Shown in pieces: positions 58,887-64,000 of a stretch of DNA of 64,000 bases. The notes beneath the pieces were generated by a model that worked only from the letters and a program-made list of their open reading frames with translations, searched no databases and was not told the DNA's origin. The translations under genes were made by a program, and so were the position numbers. How positions within the stretch are numbered: position 1 is the stretch's first letter; every line of letters begins with the position of its first letter. This DNA comes from Candidatus Binatia bacterium. Lineage in GTDB: Bacteria; Desulfobacterota; Binatia; UBA12015. Where the stretch lies: assembly GCA_036563615.1 (NCBI GenBank), contig DATCMB010000020.1:1-64000 (forward strand). The letters are read 5' to 3'.

Positions 58887-60209
58887 ATGCCGTCCGCGCT
58901 GCGCATGCCCCCCGCCGATCAGCCGCTGTTCGATCCCGAGGTGCAGACCATGCCGCGCGAGGCGCTGCGTCGGCTGCAGGAGGAGCGCCTGCGTCGGCAG
59001 ATCGAGCGCACCTTCGCGCAGCCGATCCCGCTCTTTCGCCGTCACCTCGAGGCCGCCGGCATCCGCGATCCGCGCGACGTCGCGACGCTCGACGACCTCG
59101 CGCGCATCCCGACGCTGAACAAGAACCACCTGCGCGAGAGCGAGGCGCAGACGCCGCCGTTCGGCGACTACCGCGGCTCGGCGCCCGAGACGTGGGTGCG
59201 CATCGGCCAGACGACCGGCTCGTCGGGACGCCCGACGCTGATCGTGTGGACCGAGAAGGATCTCGCGGTGGACTACGCGGCGTCGGCGCGCGCGCGCTGG
59301 CGCTGGGGGCTCAGGCCCGGGATGAAGTTCGCGCACGCGCACCCCTACGGGCTCTACGCGGGCGGCTGGCACATGTGCCACGGCGTCGAGGCGATGGGCT
59401 GCCTCGACATCCCGAGCGGTCCGCCGGCGAGCGAGGAGCACATGCAGCGCGTGATCCGGCTGTGGCGGCGCCTGCAGCCCGACATGTATCGCCTGTTCGG
59501 CAACGCCGGCGTCAAGTACTACGAGGCCGCGCAGCGCATGGGCATCGATCCCGAGCGCGAGCTCAACTTCAAGAAGGCCGGCGACCATCCGTCGTCGCAG
59601 TTCGACGCCGTGTCGGCCGGGCTCGAGGCGCTCGGCATGCTGGGCTCGCAGTGCGCCGAGAAGGACGGCGCGCACCTGTGCGAGGACCTGGTGGTCGTCG
59701 ACGTGATCGACCGCCGCACCGGCAAGCCGGTCGGCAATCGCGAGCGCGGCAACCTGGTCGTGACGATCCTCGAGAAGGACAACTTCCTGCTGCGCTACGA
59801 CCTCGAGGACCTGGTCACGCTGAACCTCGATCCGTGCCCGTGCGGCGAGACGCACCGGCGGCTGTTCTACGACGGCCGCGTGAGCGATGCGGTGCCGATC
59901 GCGACCGACGACGGGCGCGTCAAGGAGATCCTGCCGATCGACGCCGCGCTGCTGCTGTACGAGTTCCCGGAGCTCGTGACGCCGTCGGTCGAGTACCAGC
60001 TCGTGCGCGCGAAGTCGGGGACGCCGGAGCGCGCGCTGCGGGTGCGCGTCGAGGTCGCGAGCGAGGACGCGGCCACGGTCGCGGCGCTGCGCACGCGCAT
60101 CGTCGAGCGCTTCGCCGAGCGGCTCGGCATCGTGGCCGACGTCGAGATGCTGCCGCGCGGCGCGCTACCGCGCTTCGACTACAAGGCCGCGCGCGTCGTG
60201 AGCGCGTGA
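58887..60209 (+). CDS. Phenylacetate-CoA ligase family protein
   Basis: A 440-residue enzyme of the PaaK-type adenylate-forming ligases. The nucleotide loop IGQTTGSSGRPTLIVWTEKD is intact, then MKFAHAHPYGLYAGGWHMCH, FGNAGVKYYEAAQRMGIDPE, DHPSSQFDAVSAGLEALGML, and CPCGETHRRLFYDGR. It forms acyl-CoA from an aromatic or other acid with ATP; the acid cannot be named. It begins 25 bases after the previous gene, has GAAGGAGAGG upstream, and may make a pair with the motif-poor paralogue. Confidence 0.88.
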   Translation: MPSALRMPPADQPLFDPEVQTMPREALRRLQEERLRRQIERTFAQPIPLFRRHLEAAGIRDPRDVATLDDLARIPTLNKNHLRESEAQTPPFGDYRGSAPETWVRIGQTTGSSGRPTLIVWTEKDLAVDYAASARARWRWGLRPGMKFAHAHPYGLYAGGWHMCHGVEAMGCLDIPSGPPASEEHMQRVIRLWRRLQPDMYRLFGNAGVKYYEAAQRMGIDPERELNFKKAGDHPSSQFDAVSAGLEALGMLGSQCAEKDGAHLCEDLVVVDVIDRRTGKPVGNRERGNLVVTILEKDNFLLRYDLEDLVTLNLDPCPCGETHRRLFYDGRVSDAVPIATDDGRVKEILPIDAALLLYEFPELVTPSVEYQLVRAKSGTPERALRVRVEVASEDAATVAALRTRIVERFAERLGIVADVEMLPRGALPRFDYKAARVVSA

Positions 60210-60227
60210 GGGAGCGGCGAGCGCGCC

Positions 60228-61532
60228 ATGCGGCCAGCGCCGTTCCCCACCGCCGAGGAGATCATCACCAGCCGCGCGCGCCGCGAGCCGATGCGCGCCG
60301 CGCTCGAGTGGCACCACCGCAGCGTGCTGCTCGGGCGTCTCGCGGATCTGACCGCGGCGAAGGCGAGCGCGCTGCGCGCGAGCGTCCCGGCGGGCGCCGC
60401 GGTCGCGCAGGTGATGAGCAGCTCTCCGGGGCTGGTCGCGGCGACGCTCAGCATCTGGCGGGCGGGCTGCACGGCGGTGCCGCTCGACGCGCGGCTCGCG
60501 CCGAGCGAGCTCGCACGCCGCTTCCGGCACTCGCGGGTGCGCTGCGTGATCGCGCACGAGGAGCACGTCGAGCGGGTCGAGGAGGCGCTGCGGCTGGTCG
60601 GCTCCGAGGCCGTCGTGCTCGTGTCGCGCGGCACGGAGCTGCTGCCCGCGGGGCGTCCCGGGCGGCCGCGCGCGGTGCCGAAGCGCGCCTCGCGCGACGA
60701 CGACGGCGGGCGCGGCCGCGACAACGAGATCGCGTTCCACGCTTACGCGAGTGACGCCGGCGGCGAGCTGCGCGCGATCGTGCTCAGCCACGCGAACGTC
60801 GTCGCGAGCGCGCTGCGGGTGAGCGGCGGCCGCGGCGACGGTCCCGACGACGTCGTGCTCGCGACGCACCCGCTGCACGACGTCGCGGGCTTCGTCGCGG
60901 AAGTCCTGTCGCGCCTCATCTCCGGCGGCTCCGCGTCGCTGCTCGGACGCGCGGACGTCGACGCGGCGCTCGCCGCGATCGAGGACCATCGCGTCACCGA
61001 CCTCTCGCTGTCGAGCGAGCTCGTGAGCCTGCTGCTCGAGCGCCGCCGCCTGCCGCGGCGCGCGATCCGCAGCGTGAAGAAGATCCTGCTGCGCAACGTG
61101 CGCCTGCCGCTGACCGTCAAGCGCGAGCTCGCGGACCGCTTCCCCGACGCCGAGCTGATCCAGTCCTACGGCCACCCGGAGACCACCGACGGCATCCTGA
61201 TGGCGCGCCACGACGCGCTATTTCGCAAGCCGGACACGCTCGGCAAGCCGCACCCCGGGCTCGTGGTCGGCGTCGCCGACCCGACGGGGCGGATGCTGCG
61301 TCCCGGCGAGCGCGGCGAGATCGTCTGCCGCGGCTCGGTCGTGATGCGCGGCTACCTGCGCGCGCCGCGGCTCACGCGGCAGGTGCTGCGGGACGGCTGG
61401 CTGCACACCGGCGATCTGGGCTACATCGACGAGGAAGGCGAGCTGCTGCTCGCTGGCCGGGTGACGCGCGCGACGGCGGACGTCGCGCCGAGCTCCCGGT
61501 CGCGCGTCGGCGGACGCGCGCAGCAACTGTGA
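60228..61532 (+). CDS. Degenerate, C-terminally truncated acyl-CoA synthetase
   Basis: A 434-residue AMP-binding protein, about 100 residues short of normal. The N-lobe is present (AVPLDARLAPSELARRFRHS, LIQSYGHPETTDGILMARH, GEIVCRGSVVMRGYLRAP, DGWLHTGDLGYIDEEGELLL), but the phosphate loop reads YASDAGGELRAIVLSHANV instead of YTSGTTGxPKG, and the sequence ends soon after the hinge without the C-domain that carries the catalytic Lys. It may be a non-catalytic subunit or a decaying gene. The frame is open and the gene is in operon order, so it is not an obvious pseudogene. Confidence 0.75.
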   Translation: MRPAPFPTAEEIITSRARREPMRAALEWHHRSVLLGRLADLTAAKASALRASVPAGAAVAQVMSSSPGLVAATLSIWRAGCTAVPLDARLAPSELARRFRHSRVRCVIAHEEHVERVEEALRLVGSEAVVLVSRGTELLPAGRPGRPRAVPKRASRDDDGGRGRDNEIAFHAYASDAGGELRAIVLSHANVVASALRVSGGRGDGPDDVVLATHPLHDVAGFVAEVLSRLISGGSASLLGRADVDAALAAIEDHRVTDLSLSSELVSLLLERRRLPRRAIRSVKKILLRNVRLPLTVKRELADRFPDAELIQSYGHPETTDGILMARHDALFRKPDTLGKPHPGLVVGVADPTGRMLRPGERGEIVCRGSVVMRGYLRAPRLTRQVLRDGWLHTGDLGYIDEEGELLLAGRVTRATADVAPSSRSRVGGRAQQL

Positions 61533-61537
61533 GGACC

Positions 61538-62764
61538 ATGAGCGACCAGCGACAGACCACCAACGGCAAGCGCCCCGCGCCCTTCGCGGGCATCACCGTG
61601 CTCGACTTCAGCCATCAGGCGGCCGGCCCCTGGGCCACGACCCTGCTCGGCGATCTCGGCGCCAACGTCATCAAGATCGAGAAGCCCGGCCGCGGCGACG
61701 CGATCCGCTACGCGCAGGGCCAGGACACTTTCGAGATCGGCAGCCTCAACTTCTGGGGCCTGAACCGCTCGAAGCGCGGCATCACGCTCGACTTCATGAC
61801 CGACGAGGGACGCGAGCTCGTGAAGCGCCTCGCCGCGCGCGCCGACGTCGTGCTCGAGAACTTCCGCCCCGGCGTGATGGACCGCCACGGCATCGGCTAC
61901 GACGTGCTGTCGGCGATCAACCCGCGCCTGATCTACTGCGCGATCACCGCCTTCGGCCACGAAGGGCCCATGAAGGACAAGCCCGGCATGGATCTCATCC
62001 TGCAGGCGACGGGCGGAATCATGGGCTTGACGGGGGAGGGCGGCGACCGTCCGCCGGTCAAGGCGGCGCCGCCGGTCGCGGACATCTCGACCGGCATCTA
62101 CGCGGCGTACGCGGTCGCCGCGGCGCTGTACGAGCGCGAGCGCTCCGGCAAGGGGCAGAAGATCGACATCTCGATGCTCGACGCCGTGATCTCGCTGCTC
62201 TCCGACGTCGCGCTCAAGGTGCGGGTCGACGGCAAGGACTTCGAGCCGTTCGGCAGCGGCCACCCGGACATCGTGCCGTACCAGGCGTTCAAGGCGAGCG
62301 ACGGCTACTTCATCGTCGCCTGCCTGACCAACGCCTTCTGGAAGCGCCTGCCCGCGGCGATCGGTCACCCGGAGCTGCTCGAGGACCCGCGCTTCACGCG
62401 CATGGGCGACCGCGTCAAGAACAAGCAAGCGCTGATCGACATCCTGAACGACATCTTCGCGAAGGACACCGTCGCGAGCTGGATCGCGCGCATCGAGGCG
62501 GCCGACATCCCGACCTGCAAGGTGAACAGCGTGCGCGAGGTCTTCGAGATGCCGCAGACGCAGGTGAACCAGGCGCTGGTCAAGGTGCCGCACCCGACGC
62601 GCGGCGAGATCGAGATCCTGAACACGCCGGTCCGCATGCAGGGCAGCCCGGGCGCGGTGACGCGCGGCGCGCCGACGCTCGGCCAGCACACGGACGAGGT
62701 GCTCGAGGAGTTCGGCGTCTCGGCGGACGAGCGCGCGCGGCTGCGCGAGCAGGGCGTGATCTAG
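61538..62764 (+). CDS. CaiB/BaiF family CoA-transferase
   Basis: A 408-residue family III CoA-transferase. GITVLDFSHQAAGPWATTLL opens the fold, LGDLGANVIKIEKPGRGD and FWGLNRSKRGITLDFMTDEG follow; the nucleophilic Asp is in KPGMDLILQATGG, and VENFRPGVMDRHGIGYD with GRSGKGQ-type loops completes it. It moves CoA between acids without ATP. ATG 61538 with GAGGACC was preferred to GTG 61529. It shares the operon with CoA ligases and crotonase, so probably handles the same acyl group. Confidence 0.93.
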   Translation: MSDQRQTTNGKRPAPFAGITVLDFSHQAAGPWATTLLGDLGANVIKIEKPGRGDAIRYAQGQDTFEIGSLNFWGLNRSKRGITLDFMTDEGRELVKRLAARADVVLENFRPGVMDRHGIGYDVLSAINPRLIYCAITAFGHEGPMKDKPGMDLILQATGGIMGLTGEGGDRPPVKAAPPVADISTGIYAAYAVAAALYERERSGKGQKIDISMLDAVISLLSDVALKVRVDGKDFEPFGSGHPDIVPYQAFKASDGYFIVACLTNAFWKRLPAAIGHPELLEDPRFTRMGDRVKNKQALIDILNDIFAKDTVASWIARIEAADIPTCKVNSVREVFEMPQTQVNQALVKVPHPTRGEIEILNTPVRMQGSPGAVTRGAPTLGQHTDEVLEEFGVSADERARLREQGVI

Positions 62765-62771
62765 GTCCGGC

Positions 62772-63569
62772 ATGCCCGAGTTCCAGTACGTCCGCTACGG
62801 CGTCGAGGACGGCATCGCGCTCCTCCTCTGGAACCGTCCGGAGGCGAAGAACGCGATGCTCCCGGAGATGAACGACGAGGCCGGCGAGGCCCTGCGGCTC
62901 GCCGCGGCGGATCCGTCGGTGCGCGCGCTCGTGCTCTCCGGCGTCGGCGACGCGTTCTCGGCGGGCGCGGACCTCAAGCTGATGGGGCGCGCCGACCGCC
63001 TCGGCCGCACCGCGATCGTCGGCCACCAGCGCGGCAAGCACGGGATCGAGCGCACGCAGCAGATCCTCGACTTCCCGAAGCCGACGATCGCCGCGGTGCA
63101 CGGTCCGGCCGCGGGGATGGCGTGCGCGTGGGCGCTCGCCTGCGACATCGTGGTCGCCGATCCGTCGGCGCGCTTTCACTTCAGCTTCGTGCGCGTCGGC
63201 TTCGTCACCGACTGCGGGACGAGCTGGCTGCTCGTGCGCCGCGTCGGCATGGGGCAGGCGAAGCGCGCGGTGCTGACCGGCGATCCGGTGCTCGCCGACG
63301 AGGCGCTGCGCATCGGGCTCGTCGACGAGCTCGCGCCGGCGGGCGAGGACGTCGAGCGCGCCAAGGCGCTCGCGCGCAAGATCGCCGCGCAGCCGCCGCT
63401 CGCGGTCGCCAACGCGCGCCGCATCCTCGAGTACGCGGCGCGCTCGAGCTTCGCCGACGCCGCCGAGATGGAGGCCTGGACGCAGGGCGCGCTCGGCGAG
63501 ACCGAGGACCACAAGGAGGCGGTGCGCGCCTTCGCCGAGAAGCGGCCGCCGAAGTTCACCGGGGCATGA
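62772..63569 (+). CDS. Enoyl-CoA hydratase/isomerase (crotonase family)
   Basis: A 265-residue protein. Oxyanion hole residues are in VGDAFSAGADLKLMG and AAVHGPAAGMACAWALACDI; the region after it (VRVGFVTDCGTSWLLVRRVG) has Asp/Cys in place of the usual catalytic Glu pair, so it may not be a plain hydratase. It begins seven bases after the CaiB stop. The ATGA overlap at 63566 links it to the next synthetase. Confidence 0.9.
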   Translation: MPEFQYVRYGVEDGIALLLWNRPEAKNAMLPEMNDEAGEALRLAAADPSVRALVLSGVGDAFSAGADLKLMGRADRLGRTAIVGHQRGKHGIERTQQILDFPKPTIAAVHGPAAGMACAWALACDIVVADPSARFHFSFVRVGFVTDCGTSWLLVRRVGMGQAKRAVLTGDPVLADEALRIGLVDELAPAGEDVERAKALARKIAAQPPLAVANARRILEYAARSSFADAAEMEAWTQGALGETEDHKEAVRAFAEKRPPKFTGA

Positions 63570-64000
63570 CGGACCTCGCGCGCGAGCACGATCCGGCCGA
63601 GCGTGCGCTGCGAGAGGACGTCCCGCGCGCGCGCACGCTGGCGGCGTTCCTCGCCGACCGTGCGGCGCGCTTCGGCCCGCGCGAGGCGGTGATCGGCGGC
63701 GAGACGCGCTGGACGTACGACGAGCTCGCGCGTCGAGCGGTCGCCGCAGCCGAAGGCCTGCGCGCGCTCGGCGTCGGACCGGGCACGCGGCTCGGCGTGC
63801 TCCTGCCGAACTGGCCGGAGTTCTTCGCGACCGTGTTCGGCGCGTCGGCGCTCGGCGCGGTCTCGGTGTGCCTCAACACCATGGCGACGCCCAACGAGCT
63901 CGCCTTCTACCTGCGCCACGCCGAGGTCACGCACCTCGTCTACACGCCGCGCTTTCTGAAGCACGACTACCAGGCGACGCTCGACGAGCTCGCGCGCGAC
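63566..64000 (+). CDS. AMP-dependent acyl-CoA synthetase, 5' part
   Basis: The first 145 codons of a further adenylate-forming enzyme, cut by the window edge. WTYDELARRAVAAAEGLRAL, VGPGTRLGVLLPNWPEFFAT, and GAVSVCLNTMATPNELAFYL are standard for the N-lobe of class I acyl-CoA synthetases. The start overlaps the crotonase stop by four bases (ATGA), so it belongs to the same operon. No stop occurs before position 64000. Confidence 0.88.
   Translation, partial: MTDLAREHDPAERALREDVPRARTLAAFLADRAARFGPREAVIGGETRWTYDELARRAVAAAEGLRALGVGPGTRLGVLLPNWPEFFATVFGASALGAVSVCLNTMATPNELAFYLRHAEVTHLVYTPRFLKHDYQATLDELARD

Noticed and set aside
60228..61532. Calling the truncated acyl-CoA synthetase a pseudogene
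   Set aside because: The frame is intact, it is spaced as an operon member, and no remnant of the missing C-domain follows; kept as a CDS with a note.

Overview
The window is a very GC-rich stretch of Gram-negative bacterial chromosome with no phage, insertion sequence or CRISPR array in view. Predicted lipoproteins, MsbA-type ABC export, Fuc4NAc-type sugar genes (wecE/wecD), a complete-looking mevalonate block and many fatty acyl/CoA genes together suggest a deltaproteobacteria-like lineage (for example Myxococcota or Binatota/Desulfobacterota_B). That placement is inference from gene content, not from a marker gene.

Layout. 1-4,960: four tRNA genes (Ser-GGA, Gly-GCC, Cys-GCA, Leu-UAA) between an RRM protein, a BRCT/MerR/TPR protein, RNase D, a structured RNA-like leader and a lytic transglycosylase. 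5,000-15,830: cell-surface block with a MOSC protein, a WecE aminotransferase, a WecD-like acetyltransferase, an ArnC-like glycosyltransferase, a glycoside hydrolase/GT2 fusion coupled to an ABC exporter and another glycosyltransferase, and a predicted lipoprotein with an FkbM-like domain. 15,900-21,400: acyl-CoA dehydrogenase, RNase HII, and an E2 acyltransferase translationally coupled to a LipB-LipA open frame. 21,550-28,320: GST, GlgC, then an iron/oxidative-stress group (BFD ferredoxin, rubrerythrin, DUF3501, Fur-family regulator), Lon-N protein, rhodanese-MoeB and a phosphatase. 28,350-37,080: split transketolase, alcohol dehydrogenase, an unusual non-coding or microprotein locus on the minus strand, DUF35 plus thiolase, epoxide hydrolase, enoyl-CoA hydratase, EF-P. 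37,070-43,520: nitrite/sulfite reductase and several membrane, lipoprotein and unknown genes. 43,916-49,377: five-gene mevalonate operon (diphosphomevalonate decarboxylase, phosphomevalonate kinase, type 2 IPP isomerase, HMG-CoA reductase, mevalonate kinase) joined by short overlaps. 49,388-57,590: pterin dehydratase, ceramidase-like lipoprotein, lipase, DEAD-box helicase, SelD fusion. 57,600-64,000: one long operon of adenylate-forming CoA ligases, CaiB/BaiF CoA-transferase and crotonase, running off the right edge.

How it works together. Two themes dominate: envelope polysaccharide or glycolipid production (5.9-15.8 kb), and acyl-CoA chemistry (ACAD, thiolase/DUF35, crotonases, CoA ligases, CaiB), supported by lipoate attachment, isoprenoid synthesis and redox defence. 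The most unusual items are a minus-strand locus at about 31.4-31.75 kb with a 13-nt perfect Shine-Dalgarno and a 15-residue peptide; the LipB-LipA frame without a stop; a structured leader before the transglycosylase; domain fusions (RRM-HicB-like, BRCT-MerR-TPR, GH-GT2); and adenylate-forming enzymes that lack key motifs.
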